A stretch of DNA of 64,000 nt, taken from assembly GCA_034663635.1 (NCBI GenBank), contig JAXDJH010000006.1, positions 1-64,000 of the forward strand, read 5' to 3'. Origin of the DNA: JAXDJH01 sp034663635. GTDB taxonomy: Bacteria; Actinomycetota; CADDZG01; WHSQ01. Both the position numbers and the translations under genes were made by a program. Shown in pieces: positions 8,003 to 16,513 of the stretch (positions are counted from its first letter, which is position 1; each line of letters opens with the position of its first letter). The notes beneath the pieces are model-generated. The model saw only the letters and a program-made list of their open reading frames with translations. It made no database searches and was not told the origin of the DNA.

Positions 8003-10581
8003 GCCGGCCTCACCTCTACCGTCGGATCGATGCCCTTGATCAACTCGTTCGCGCGGAAGTCGATCTGGTCGTAGGGGACGAACGCGCAGCCTCTTGTTAT
8101 GTCGGCGATGACTACTTTGGCGCGCGCCTCGGACTCGCCTGAAACGAGAACGACTTCGTCGCCGTCGGCGACACCTAGTTCTTTCGCGTCTTCGTCGTTC
8201 AGTTCTACGAACGGTTTCTTTTGCAGGTTCCTCAAGGCAACCGACTTCGAGACCATCGTTCCTTCGTCGTAGATCTGGCGGCCCGCGTAGAGAGCTAAGG
8301 GTCGGCCTGAGCCGGCACCGGTCGCCGAGGTTCCTTCGGTCGACGCCTCCGGGTCAGACACAAAAGGCGTGTCTGACTCCTCGGCCAGTCGCCCTGCGGA
8401 ATCCTCGTCGCCGTCGCCGGTTACAGCGGGGATGAAGCCTGGGCGTTGTTCGGCTTCGAATGCTCGCAGTTCCCAGGACAGGGGCCAGTTTTGGCCTGTT
8501 TGGAAGGGCGCGCCTGACCTAAAGCCCTTTGGGTATTGGGCGCCTGGGCCGGCTATCGCGGTCAGGCTCGTGTCGGCCGCTTCCGATTCGAAACCCGACT
8601 CGTAATGCAGCGTGCCCGCGGGCATGTCCTGCGCGAGCGCGACCTCGTCTACGTCTTTGTGCGTTGGGACCTCGGACTTGATCGCCTTCCAGACGTCGGA
8701 GAAGTTCGACCACTTCCATTCGTCGCCAAGCGAGTTGGCGAGCCGAGCCACGATTCGCCACGGTTCTAGCGCGGTGCCGGGGGGCGGGAGGAGCTCTTCT
8801 AGTTTCTGGAGGCGGCGTTCTAGGTTCGTGAAGGTTCCTTCGCGTTCAGCGTAGGCAGCGGAGGGGAAGACGACGTCGGCGTGGGAGACGGTTTCGGTTG
8901 GGAAGAGCTCGATGACCACTTTGAAGGCTTTGGACTTCATCGCTTGGCGCGCTAGGTCGGCGTCCGGGAAGTCGGCTATCGGGTCGGCGCCGACTATCAG
9001 TAGTGCATCCAGTTCGTCGTTGGCCGCGGCTTCGAGGATCGCTCGGGTGTCTTTGCCGCGCTCTTTCACCGGCTTGTAGCCCGGTTCTAGCGCGGGGTGG
9101 ACGCCCATGTCGATCAGGCCTTGGGAGCCCGCGTGCGGGGGACAGACGAGGAGCTTGCCGCCGGTGGAGCTTGCGAGGCCGACCAACGCATCGACCGTCG
9201 GGGTTTCGTCGCGGCCCGGGGCTGACGGGCCCCAACACACGACAGCGGCTCCTTCTAGCTTCAGTCCCGCGATCGCCGCGGCGGGGTCGTCGGTGCGGAT
9301 GACTCTGTTCGCTATCGAATCGAGCGAGATCATCCGCGGGGAGATCACCGTCAGGCGCGCTCCTCCGTCGATGGCTGCTTTGCGGAGACGCAGGTAGAGG
9401 ACTGGGAGAACTTCTTTCGGGTCCGGGCCCACCCAAACGATGTCGTCGGCGTCGTCTAGGTCGTCGATCTTTGTGGTCGAGCCTGCGACTCCGGCCAGGG
9501 CCATCGCCGCTTCGTAGGGCGCGCCGGCATCCTGGATGCGCGAGTCGATGTCGGACGTTTTCAGGACCTTGCGGGCGAAGCGCGAAATCGCGAACGCGTC
9601 CTCAGTCGTCAGGTGGCCGCCGGCGAGAACTCCAACCTTCTTGTCTTTGAGACCTTCGGCCGCCCGGCGGAGGGCCTCGCCCCAGGTTACCGATGCGAAC
9701 TGATCGGATTCGTCGCGAGCTAGTGGGGATTCGAGACGTTCATCCGAGGAGACATGGTGGTAGCCGTATCTGCCCTTGTCGCAGATCCAGAAATCGTTGA
9801 CGGCTTCGTTCGGGAGGGCCTGGCAGCGCACCATCTTTCCGGCCCTCGCCTCGTTCGTGATCGGGCAACCGACCGAGCAGTAGGTACAGACGCTCGGCGC
9901 GGTCTCGAGATCCCAGGGACGGGCGACGAATCGATAGGGCTTCGAAGTGAGCGCGCCGACGGGACAGATCTGGATCGTGTTGCCCGAGAAGTAGCTGTCG
10001 AAAGGTTCGTCGGTGAACGTCAGGATCTGGGTTCCGGCCCCCCTGTCGACGAGCTGGATGAACCTATCGCCGGCGATCTCGTCGGAGAAGCGGACGCAAC
10101 GCCAGCACAGAACGCAGCGCTCGCGGTCGAGCACGACGAGATCCGAGATCTCGAGAGCTTTCTCGTAGGTGCGCTTGGGCTCGATGTAACGACTGGAGCC
10201 CGGGCCGTGCTTGAAGGTCTGATCCTGGAGCGGGCACTCGCCGGCGCGGTCGCAGATCGGGCAGTCGAGTGGGTGGTTGATGAGGAGGAACTCGAGCATG
10301 CTCTTCTGCGCGTCGACGGCGTTGTCGTCGACGGTGTCGAACACCATCCCGTCGTCCACCGGCGTCGCGCACGCGGGCAGCAACTTGGGCTGGCCCTCCG
10401 CCTTAACGAAGCACATGCGGCAGACGGCGACCGACTTCATGCCCGGGTGGTAGCAGAAGCGCGGGACGAAGACGCCGATCTCCTCGGCGATGTCGATCAG
10501 CAAACGACCCTTCTGGGTCTCGACCTCGCGGCCGTTGATCGTGACCTTCACGAGTGGGGCCCCGCCGTTGCCGTTACTCAC
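7999..10581 (-). CDS. nuoG: NADH-quinone oxidoreductase subunit G
   Basis: Iron-sulfur and molybdopterin-fold subunit of the complex I electron-input arm. The N-terminus has a plant-type 2Fe-2S domain (CYHPGMKSVAVCRMC, then LPACATPV). After it come the CPICDRAGECPLQDQ His/Cys cluster and the pair RCVLCWRCVRF and CPVGAL, then CTYCSVGC, and a long molybdopterin-oxidoreductase-like body. I use the GTG at 10579-10581, which overlaps the nuoF stop by 8 nt and gives 860 residues. An upstream start at 10647 would add 22 residues inside nuoF. An acidic, low-complexity insert (residues roughly 690-730) precedes the final domain. By eye, Leu CTA codons and CTAG tetramers are frequent in the second half (about 8150-9480), unlike the neighbours. 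Confidence 0.94.
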   Translation of the reverse strand: MSNGNGGAPLVKVTINGREVETQKGRLLIDIAEEIGVFVPRFCYHPGMKSVAVCRMCFVKAEGQPKLLPACATPVDDGMVFDTVDDNAVDAQKSMLEFLLINHPLDCPICDRAGECPLQDQTFKHGPGSSRYIEPKRTYEKALEISDLVVLDRERCVLCWRCVRFSDEIAGDRFIQLVDRGAGTQILTFTDEPFDSYFSGNTIQICPVGALTSKPYRFVARPWDLETAPSVCTYCSVGCPITNEARAGKMVRCQALPNEAVNDFWICDKGRYGYHHVSSDERLESPLARDESDQFASVTWGEALRRAAEGLKDKKVGVLAGGHLTTEDAFAISRFARKVLKTSDIDSRIQDAGAPYEAAMALAGVAGSTTKIDDLDDADDIVWVGPDPKEVLPVLYLRLRKAAIDGGARLTVISPRMISLDSIANRVIRTDDPAAAIAGLKLEGAAVVCWGPSAPGRDETPTVDALVGLASSTGGKLLVCPPHAGSQGLIDMGVHPALEPGYKPVKERGKDTRAILEAAANDELDALLIVGADPIADFPDADLARQAMKSKAFKVVIELFPTETVSHADVVFPSAAYAEREGTFTNLERRLQKLEELLPPPGTALEPWRIVARLANSLGDEWKWSNFSDVWKAIKSEVPTHKDVDEVALAQDMPAGTLHYESGFESEAADTSLTAIAGPGAQYPKGFRSGAPFQTGQNWPLSWELRAFEAEQRPGFIPAVTGDGDEDSAGRLAEESDTPFVSDPEASTEGTSATGAGSGRPLALYAGRQIYDEGTMVSKSVALRNLQKKPFVELNDEDAKELGVADGDEVVLVSGESEARAKVVIADITRGCAFVPYDQIDFRANELIKGIDPTVEVRPA

Positions 10582-11881
10582 GACGGCCGACCAGGACTTT
10601 GTGGGCACCGTGCTCGTCGTCGTAAGGGCAAGCCCCGTCGACGACATGGCGCTCGAACTCCTCGCGGAAGAGCTTCACGTTGCTGCGAAGCGCCCACGAT
10701 GCCGCATCGCCGAGCGGGCAGAAGGAACGACCGTCGATCCCATCGCAGATGTCGAGGAGAAGATCCATGTCCTCCTGACGGCCTTCGCCGTGTTCGACGC
10801 GCTCGAGCACCTTGACCGCCCACCACGTTCCCTCCCGGCACGGCGTGCACTTCCCGCACGACTCGTGCTCGAAGAACTCGGTAGTCACCAGTGCGTTTCG
10901 AACCATGCAAGTGGTCTCGTCCATGAAGACGACTGCTCCGGAGCCGAGCATGGAACCCGCCTCTTTGAGAGCCTCGAAGTCCATCGCGACATCGGTGGCG
11001 GTCAACAACGGCGCGCTCGCGCCGCCGGGGATCACCGCTTTGAACGCGTTTCCGTTCAGCATCCCGCCGGCCAGCTCGAGAACGTCAGAGAGCTTGGTGC
11101 CGAGCGCGACCTCGTAGTTGCCGGGCTTGTTGACGTGGCCGGAGACCGACAGCATCTTGGTGCCCGGAGACTTCTCGGTCCCCCACTGCTTGAACCAGTC
11201 GACTCCGTTCGTGACGATGTGCGGCAGCGTGGAAACGGTTTCGGTGTTGTTGATGACCGTCGGCTGTCCGTATAGACCCTTCACCGCGGGGAACGGCGGA
11301 CGCAGTCGCGGTTGGCCGCGGAAACCCTCGAGCGAATCCAGGAGTGCGGACTCCTCGCCGCAGATGTAAGCCCCGGCCCCCCTGTGCAAGATGATGTCGA
11401 GGTCGAACTTCGAGCCGAATATCCCTCGGCCGAGGTAGCCCTTCTCGTAACACTCCGCTATCGCGCTATCGAGACGGCGGGAACCGAGAGCGAATTCGCC
11501 GCGGCAATAGATGAACGCCTTGTTCGCCTGGTTGGCCCAGGCCGCGATCATGATCCCCTCGAGAACCTGATGTGGATCCAGCTCGGCCAGTTCGCGGTCC
11601 TTGAACGTTCCCGGCTCGCCCTCGTCGTGGTTGATGACGACGTATTTCGGAAAGACGTCTTTCGGAACGAAGCTCCACTTCATCCCGGTCGGGAAGCCCG
11701 CGCCGCCGCGTCCGCGCAGGCCGGAGTTCTTGACCAGCTCGATCAGGTCGTCGGCCGACACGTCTTTGAGAACGCTCTTGATCGCCTCGTACCCGCCCGT
11801 GTCCGAATAGCGATCGAGGGTCCAAGCATCCTTCGGGTTCTCCCGAAGGCGCTTCATGACGACCAAGGCCTCTGCCGCCAT
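10574..11881 (-). CDS. nuoF: NADH-quinone oxidoreductase subunit F (NADH/FMN)
   Basis: NADH dehydrogenase flavoprotein that binds NADH, FMN and cluster N3, 435 residues. GRGGAGFPTG (residues 57-66) with MKWSF is the NADH-binding loop. Also visible are the INHDEGEPGTFKDR FMN motif, GAGAYICGEESALLDSLEG, and ESCGKCTPCREGT with three of the N3 cysteines. A final Cys lies in DGRSFCPLGDA. The ATG overlaps the nuoE stop. Confidence 0.98.
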   Translation of the reverse strand: MAAEALVVMKRLRENPKDAWTLDRYSDTGGYEAIKSVLKDVSADDLIELVKNSGLRGRGGAGFPTGMKWSFVPKDVFPKYVVINHDEGEPGTFKDRELAELDPHQVLEGIMIAAWANQANKAFIYCRGEFALGSRRLDSAIAECYEKGYLGRGIFGSKFDLDIILHRGAGAYICGEESALLDSLEGFRGQPRLRPPFPAVKGLYGQPTVINNTETVSTLPHIVTNGVDWFKQWGTEKSPGTKMLSVSGHVNKPGNYEVALGTKLSDVLELAGGMLNGNAFKAVIPGGASAPLLTATDVAMDFEALKEAGSMLGSGAVVFMDETTCMVRNALVTTEFFEHESCGKCTPCREGTWWAVKVLERVEHGEGRQEDMDLLLDICDGIDGRSFCPLGDAASWALRSNVKLFREEFERHVVDGACPYDDEHGAHKVLVGRRE

Positions 11882-12585
11882 CAGTCGCCCTCCTTGCCCG
11901 GGACCTTCGGACGGAACCCGGGCTTCGTGTCGGGCATCGGAGACTCGCCGCCGATCGTGCGCGCGTCCTCGACGCCGGCTTCAGCCCAGCGCAAACCCGC
12001 GCACGCGACCTCACGGGATATCTCTTTCGAGGTCTTGACGACCTCGTCGCGGGTGCTGCGGACCTGAGTTCCTTTGGCCAGCGCGTCGACGAGCTCGACG
12101 GCTTTGTCCGGAGCCACCTTGTAGAAGTCCTCGTAGTTGATCTGCATGCTCGGGGCCCCATCGCAGGTGGCGAGGCATTCGGCCGCCTCGAGCGAGAACT
12201 TCCCGTCCGCCGTCGTCCCGCCCGCTTCGATCCCAAGACGCTCCTCGAGGGCCGCGATCACCTTGCGCGCCCCGTTGTGAGTGCACGAGATGTTGCGGCA
12301 AACCGACACGAGGTACTCGCCCTGGGGCTTCTTCTTCAGCATCGTGTAGAAGCTGCCCGACGCGAGGATCTGGGCCGGCGTGAGATCGAGTAGCTCTGCA
12401 ACCTCGCGCATCCCTTGCTCGGTCACGTAACCCTCGACCGACTGCACGAGGAACAGCAAGGGCAGAACAGCGGAGCGCGAGTTCGGATACTTCGCCGCGA
12501 TCGCTTCCGCAACCTCGCGGGTCTCGCCCGCCAGAACAGGCTCGGGCGCGCCGTTGCTATCGCCCTTGTGGATCTTGACGGTCAC
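11881..12585 (-). CDS. nuoE: NADH-quinone oxidoreductase subunit E, 2Fe-2S
   Basis: Thioredoxin-fold 2Fe-2S subunit carrying cluster N1a. With the GTG at 12583-12585, which overlaps the nuoD stop as GTGA, the protein has 234 residues. The four cluster ligands are C96, C101, C137 and C141 (VCRNISC and CLATC). A longer upstream extension runs through nuoD and lacks family similarity, so it was rejected. A C-terminal tail of ~60 residues (about 175-234) goes beyond the core family fold and is basic and Glu-rich. Confidence 0.95.
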   Translation of the reverse strand: MTVKIHKGDSNGAPEPVLAGETREVAEAIAAKYPNSRSAVLPLLFLVQSVEGYVTEQGMREVAELLDLTPAQILASGSFYTMLKKKPQGEYLVSVCRNISCTHNGARKVIAALEERLGIEAGGTTADGKFSLEAAECLATCDGAPSMQINYEDFYKVAPDKAVELVDALAKGTQVRSTRDEVVKTSKEISREVACAGLRWAEAGVEDARTIGGESPMPDTKPGFRPKVPGKEGD

Positions 12586-13826
12586 CGATCGACCCCTCCC
12601 AATACGGGATCGACGGACGCTATCGACGCGATCAAGTCGGCGATAAGTCCGCCCCGAACCATCACGGGAAGCGACTGCAGGTTCACGAACGACGGATCGC
12701 GCATGTGGCATCGGTACGGCGATGAGCCGCCGTCGGAGACCACGTAACAACCGAGCTCACCGCGGGGCGACTCCACAGCCTGGTAGTGCTCGCCGGCGGG
12801 AACCGTGTAACCCTGCGTAACCAATTTGAAGTGGTGGATGACGGCTTCCATCGAGCGGTTCAGCTCGGCCCGCGGCGGCGGGATCAATTTCGGATCCATG
12901 TTCTTGTAGTCGCCGGCGGGCATGTTGTCGAGGCACTGCTGGATGATCTTCACGGACTCGCGCATCTCGATCATTCGGACTGCGTAGCGCGCGTAGACGT
13001 CACCCTCGGTGCGCGTCGGTACCCCGAACTCCATGTCGCCGTAAGCGTCGTATGGACGATCGCGCCTGATGTCGACCGAGACGCCCGTCGCCCGAAGGAT
13101 CGGGCCGGTCGCGCCCATCGCAAGCGCATCGTCGGCCGAGATCGCGCCCACGCCTTCGGTGCGCTCGAGGAAGATCGGGTTCTCCGACAGCAACGCCTCG
13201 TATTCGTCGAGACGTCTCGGCATCATCTCGACGATCACGCGCACGGCTTCTTGCCATCCATCCGGCAGGTCTTCCCAAACCCCACCCGGGATGAAGTAGC
13301 CGTTGTTCATCCGCAAGCCGGTCACCATCTCGAAGAAGTCGACGATCACCTCTCGCTCACGGAAGCCGTAGAACATCCCGGACATCGCTCCCATGTCGAG
13401 AGCCTGGGTGCCGAACCAAACGAGGTGAGAAGAGATCCGGTTTATCTCGGCGATCATCGTGCGGATGTAGCGACCCCTTGCAGGGACCTCCAGGCCGAGC
13501 AGCTTCTCGACCGCCAAGGAGTACACCTGCTCGTTGAAGAACTGCGCCAGGTAGTCCATGCGCGTGACGATCGTCACCGCGCCCCGCCAGTTCTGGTCCT
13601 CGCACTCCTTCTCCATCCCCGTGTGGAGGTAGCCGATGATCGGCTGGCAATCGACGACCCGCTCGCCGTCGAGCTCGAGAAGCAGGCGAAGGACCCCGTG
13701 CGTCGCGGGGTGGACGGGCCCCATGTTGATGGTCATGTGACCTTCGGTCTCGTTGTATTTCTCGACGAACGCGCCGTGTCCGGCTTCTTCGAAACGGCTG
13801 ACGATCATCTCGGGAGTTGTGGTCAC
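12582..13826 (-). CDS. nuoD: NADH-quinone oxidoreductase subunit D
   Basis: 49-kDa-type subunit that forms the quinone reaction site with NuoB, 414 residues. It shows MGPVHPATHGVLRLLLELDGE near the N-terminus, IIGYLHTGMEKECE, and VESPRGELGCYVVSDGG near the C-terminus, all hallmark segments shared with NiFe-hydrogenase large subunits but without the metal cysteines. The start is GTG at 13826, overlapping the nuoC stop by 4 nt. NuoC and NuoD are separate proteins here, not fused. Confidence 0.98.
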   Translation of the reverse strand: MTTTPEMIVSRFEEAGHGAFVEKYNETEGHMTINMGPVHPATHGVLRLLLELDGERVVDCQPIIGYLHTGMEKECEDQNWRGAVTIVTRMDYLAQFFNEQVYSLAVEKLLGLEVPARGRYIRTMIAEINRISSHLVWFGTQALDMGAMSGMFYGFREREVIVDFFEMVTGLRMNNGYFIPGGVWEDLPDGWQEAVRVIVEMMPRRLDEYEALLSENPIFLERTEGVGAISADDALAMGATGPILRATGVSVDIRRDRPYDAYGDMEFGVPTRTEGDVYARYAVRMIEMRESVKIIQQCLDNMPAGDYKNMDPKLIPPPRAELNRSMEAVIHHFKLVTQGYTVPAGEHYQAVESPRGELGCYVVSDGGSSPYRCHMRDPSFVNLQSLPVMVRGGLIADLIASIASVDPVLGGVDR

Positions 13827-14326
13827 GACGGTTCGCTCCCGTTCGGCTTCGCCTGACCGAGGGCATCAACTTGAACCTTCGACTCTGTCGAGCCTGGGGA
13901 TTGACCCGGCGCGTCGACCTGGATGAACGGCTGCGGGATGAACTCGACCGCGACCTTCCCGACGCCGTAGTCCTTACGCAGCGGGTGACCCTCCCACTCG
14001 TCCGGCATGAGGATCCGAGTCAGATTCGGATGTCCTTCGAACTCGATCCCGAAAAGGTCGTACGCCTCGCGCTCCATGAAGTTCGCCGTCGGCCAGATCT
14101 CGGCCACCGACGGAACCGATGGAGGTTCGCCCTCGGCCCGGACGTGGATCGTTCGGCGTTCCTTGGTCTCGTAATTGACGAGCTGGATCACTGCCTCGAA
14201 GCGATGGTCGAAGCCGAGGTCGCGTCCATCGAGGCCGCAGAGATCGGCGAGTTGCCAACGTTCGTTGCGGAGGCCCTTGGCCATCTCGAGCCACTCGGGC
14301 CCACCGATCCAACTCGGCTCGCTCAC
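13823..14326 (-). CDS. nuoC: NADH-quinone oxidoreductase subunit C
   Basis: 30-kDa-type peripheral subunit of complex I, 167 residues from the GTG at 14324-14326. That start overlaps the nuoB stop as GTGA and is preferred over a longer extension through nuoB. The family signature EREAYDLFGIEFEGHPNL followed by RILMPDEWEGHPLRKDY is present at residues ~88-120. The C-terminal tail is variable. Confidence 0.95.
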   Translation of the reverse strand: MSEPSWIGGPEWLEMAKGLRNERWQLADLCGLDGRDLGFDHRFEAVIQLVNYETKERRTIHVRAEGEPPSVPSVAEIWPTANFMEREAYDLFGIEFEGHPNLTRILMPDEWEGHPLRKDYGVGKVAVEFIPQPFIQVDAPGQSPGSTESKVQVDALGQAKPNGSEPS

Positions 14327-14805
14327 GCAGTGACCCTTCGCGCGTCGTATTCGCCGCGCATGATCTTCTGGTGCAGGAGCATGATCCCGTCCATCAACAT
14401 CTCGGGCCGCGGAGGACAACCGGGAACGTAGATGTCCACGGGCACGATCTGATCGACGCCTTGAACGAGCGCGTAATTGTTGAAGATCCCTCCGGAAGAC
14501 GCGCACGCGCCCATCGAGATAACCCATTTCGGCTCGGTCATCTGGTCGTAGATCTGACGGAGGACGGGAGCCATCTTCTGAGAGACGCGGCCCGCGACGA
14601 TCATCAGGTCGGCCTGTCGTGGTGAGGCTCTGAACGCCTCCATCCCGAAACGCGCCAGGTCGTGGCGCGGCATCGTCGTGGCCATCATCTCGATCGCGCA
14701 GCAAGCGAGTCCGAAGGTGGCGGGCCACAACGACGACTTGCGGGCCCAGTTAACGAGCTTGTCGAGTTGCGCGGTCATGAAGTTCGCGCCTATCGCGTCG
14801 CTCAC
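14323..14805 (-). CDS. nuoB: NADH-quinone oxidoreductase subunit B, [4Fe-4S] N2
   Basis: PSST-type subunit holding the terminal cluster N2, 160 residues. The four ligands are the tandem C35 and C36 (LACCAIEMM), C101 (GACASSGG) and C130 (VPGCPPRPE). The start is GTG at 14803-14805, overlapping the nuoA stop as GTGA. Longer upstream reading is overlap with nuoA in another frame. Confidence 0.97.
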   Translation of the reverse strand: MSDAIGANFMTAQLDKLVNWARKSSLWPATFGLACCAIEMMATTMPRHDLARFGMEAFRASPRQADLMIVAGRVSQKMAPVLRQIYDQMTEPKWVISMGACASSGGIFNNYALVQGVDQIVPVDIYVPGCPPRPEMLMDGIMLLHQKIMRGEYDARRVTA

Positions 14806-15167
14806 TCCGCCCATTCGAGTCCACCTCGCTTCCAGACGTATGCGTAGGCAGCGAGCAGCATCGCGATGAACACGAGCATCTCGACCAAGCCGAAGACCTT
14901 GAGTTCCTGGTACGCGACGGCCCACGGATAGAGGAAGACGGTCTCGATGTCGAAGATGATGAACAACATCGCCGTCAGATAGAACTTCACAGGGAAGCGC
15001 TGGCTGCCGTCCTCTCCCTCGGGAACGATCCCGCACTCGTACGGAAGTAGCTTCGCAGGCGTCCATTTCCGTGGCGAGAGCTTGCTCGCCGCCAACATGG
15101 AGCCGATCGCGAAGATCGACGAAAGGATGATGAGGAAAAGGATCGGAAGGAACGCGGGAACGGTCAT
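14802..15167 (-). CDS. nuoA: NADH-quinone oxidoreductase subunit A
   Basis: Three-helix membrane subunit, 121 residues. PYECGIVPEGE is the conserved loop containing the Cys that senses the active/deactive state in other systems, followed by FPVKFYLTAMLFIIFDIETVFLYPWA, the diagnostic helix with the membrane acidic cluster. The ATG at 15167 overlaps the stop of the upstream reductase gene as ATGA, so that gene and the nuo genes almost certainly share a transcript. Confidence 0.96.
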   Translation of the reverse strand: MTVPAFLPILFLIILSSIFAIGSMLAASKLSPRKWTPAKLLPYECGIVPEGEDGSQRFPVKFYLTAMLFIIFDIETVFLYPWAVAYQELKVFGLVEMLVFIAMLLAAYAYVWKRGGLEWAE

Positions 15168-16396
15168 GGCTTGAACTCCGCGAATCTCTTCAACCCCCGG
15201 AGCGCGATCTGGTCAAAGCCCTTCGCCTTCGAGTCCTCGAGGTTCGCGAGGATGATCAAAGCGAACTCCATAGCGCGCTTGCTGCGCATCCCGAGGGAGA
15301 CGAGCTTCTCCATGAGGAAGGGATGCCCGATGAGTTTCACGAAGCGACGTCCAAGCCGGTAGTAGGGCTCGTAGATCTCGGTTAGCTCGCGGGTGTAGCC
15401 GTCCAGGGTCGGAGAAGAGCCGTTGCGAAGCGCCTCGTCGAGATGCTTGCCGGCGAGTCGGCCCGTCTCGTAGCCGTACGCGATGCCCTCGCCGTTACAG
15501 GGATTGACCATGCCGGCCGCATCGCCCACCAGGATGAAACCGGGCCCGTGCGGGGGCCACACGCTTCCACCCATGAAGAGACGGCCCGCTCGCTCTTTCG
15601 AAGCGACCGTCTGCTCGTTGATCTCCCATTCCTTCGGTAGTTGCGCCACGAAGCTCGACTGGAGTTGGTGAAGGTTGACCGAACGCCAATCCTCGAAGGT
15701 CGAAAGAAGGCCGACACCGACGTTCACGGTTCCGTCGCCGACCGGGAATACCCATCCATACCCGGGGAGGGTCTCGTCGGTCGTCTTGACTTCCAGGTAC
15801 GCCTCGAACCAACCGCATTTCTCGAGAGGCGACTTGAAGTACTGCCGGATAGCGAAGCCCATCGGGTATTCCTCGTTGCGGACGCGCCCGAGAGACCGCG
15901 AGAACTTCGTTGCGGAACCCTCCGCGCACACCGTCCATTTCGCACGGATGCGTTCTTGTTCGCCGTCGCGCTTCGCCACGAATCCCGACATCACGCCGCC
16001 CTCGAAGGTCGGCTCGATCGCCTGGGTGTGGAAGAGGACCTTGGCGCCCGCCGCTTCGGCGTTGTCCAGAACGATCTTGTCGAGGTCCTTGCGCGGCTTG
16101 ACGAGACCGAAGTTGGGCCAGTCATCAAGTTCGGGGAACTTGAGCTCGAGCGTGCGGTTCGCGGCGTGAACCCTCAGCCCCACGACGCTCTCCCAGGTGG
16201 CCAGCTCGTCGCCCAAGCCCATGTCCTGCAGGACCTTGACCGCTCGAGGAGTGAGACCGTCGCCACACGTCTTCTCGCGGGGGAATTCCTTCTTTTCACA
16301 GACGATCACGGAGTGGCCGCGTGACGCGAGGTAATGGGCGGTGGCCGCGCCGGAAGGTCCGCCTCCCACGATCGCGACGTCGAACTCGGTCGTCAC
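15164..16396 (-). CDS. Geranylgeranyl reductase family FAD-dependent oxidoreductase (likely menaquinone reductase)
   Basis: FAD-dependent enzyme of the ChlP/GGR family, 410 residues. The N-terminus shows FDVAIVGGGPSGAATAHYLA (Rossmann FAD loop) and CGDGLTPRAVKVL. GDGTVNVGVGLL and ILVGDAAGMVNPCNGEGIAYGYETG are the second FAD and family motifs. Actinobacterial relatives saturate a double bond of the menaquinone tail (MenJ), which fits a gene that leads the complex I operon; this substrate is inferred. The GTG at 16396 has a strong GGAGGGAG ribosome site. A Rex-type operator lies 44 nt upstream. Confidence 0.85.
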   Translation of the reverse strand: MTTEFDVAIVGGGPSGAATAHYLASRGHSVIVCEKKEFPREKTCGDGLTPRAVKVLQDMGLGDELATWESVVGLRVHAANRTLELKFPELDDWPNFGLVKPRKDLDKIVLDNAEAAGAKVLFHTQAIEPTFEGGVMSGFVAKRDGEQERIRAKWTVCAEGSATKFSRSLGRVRNEEYPMGFAIRQYFKSPLEKCGWFEAYLEVKTTDETLPGYGWVFPVGDGTVNVGVGLLSTFEDWRSVNLHQLQSSFVAQLPKEWEINEQTVASKERAGRLFMGGSVWPPHGPGFILVGDAAGMVNPCNGEGIAYGYETGRLAGKHLDEALRNGSSPTLDGYTRELTEIYEPYYRLGRRFVKLIGHPFLMEKLVSLGMRSKRAMEFALIILANLEDSKAKGFDQIALRGLKRFAEFKP

Positions 16397-16439
16397 GGGC
16401 TCTCCCTCCGGAACGCACCTAGGACGGGGCCTCCGACGC

Positions 16440-16457
16440 TTGTGAAACTTTTCACGA
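16440..16457. promoter_or_regulatory. Rex-type operator upstream of the reductase-nuo operon
   Basis: The sequence reads TTGTGA-AACTTT-TCACGA, matching the Rex operator TTGTGA-N6-TCACAA at 11 of 12 fixed positions. The central TGTGAA...TTCAC dyad also fits the Streptomyces Rex box. It sits 44 bp upstream of the GTG of the first gene of the nuo operon, where a repressor would act. A rex gene with a perfect copy of this site is in the same window (53648-53665). Confidence 0.8.
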
Positions 16458-16513
16458 GCGGCCTATCGAGTCTACTCCCAGCCATACGAGGCGATACCAG
16501 GGCCTAGAAGTGG

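Noticed and set aside
10582..10647. Longer nuoG start at 10647
   Set aside because: It would lie 74 nt inside nuoF and add a Ser/Thr-rich stretch with no family match; the GTG at 10581 fits the overlap pattern of the operon.
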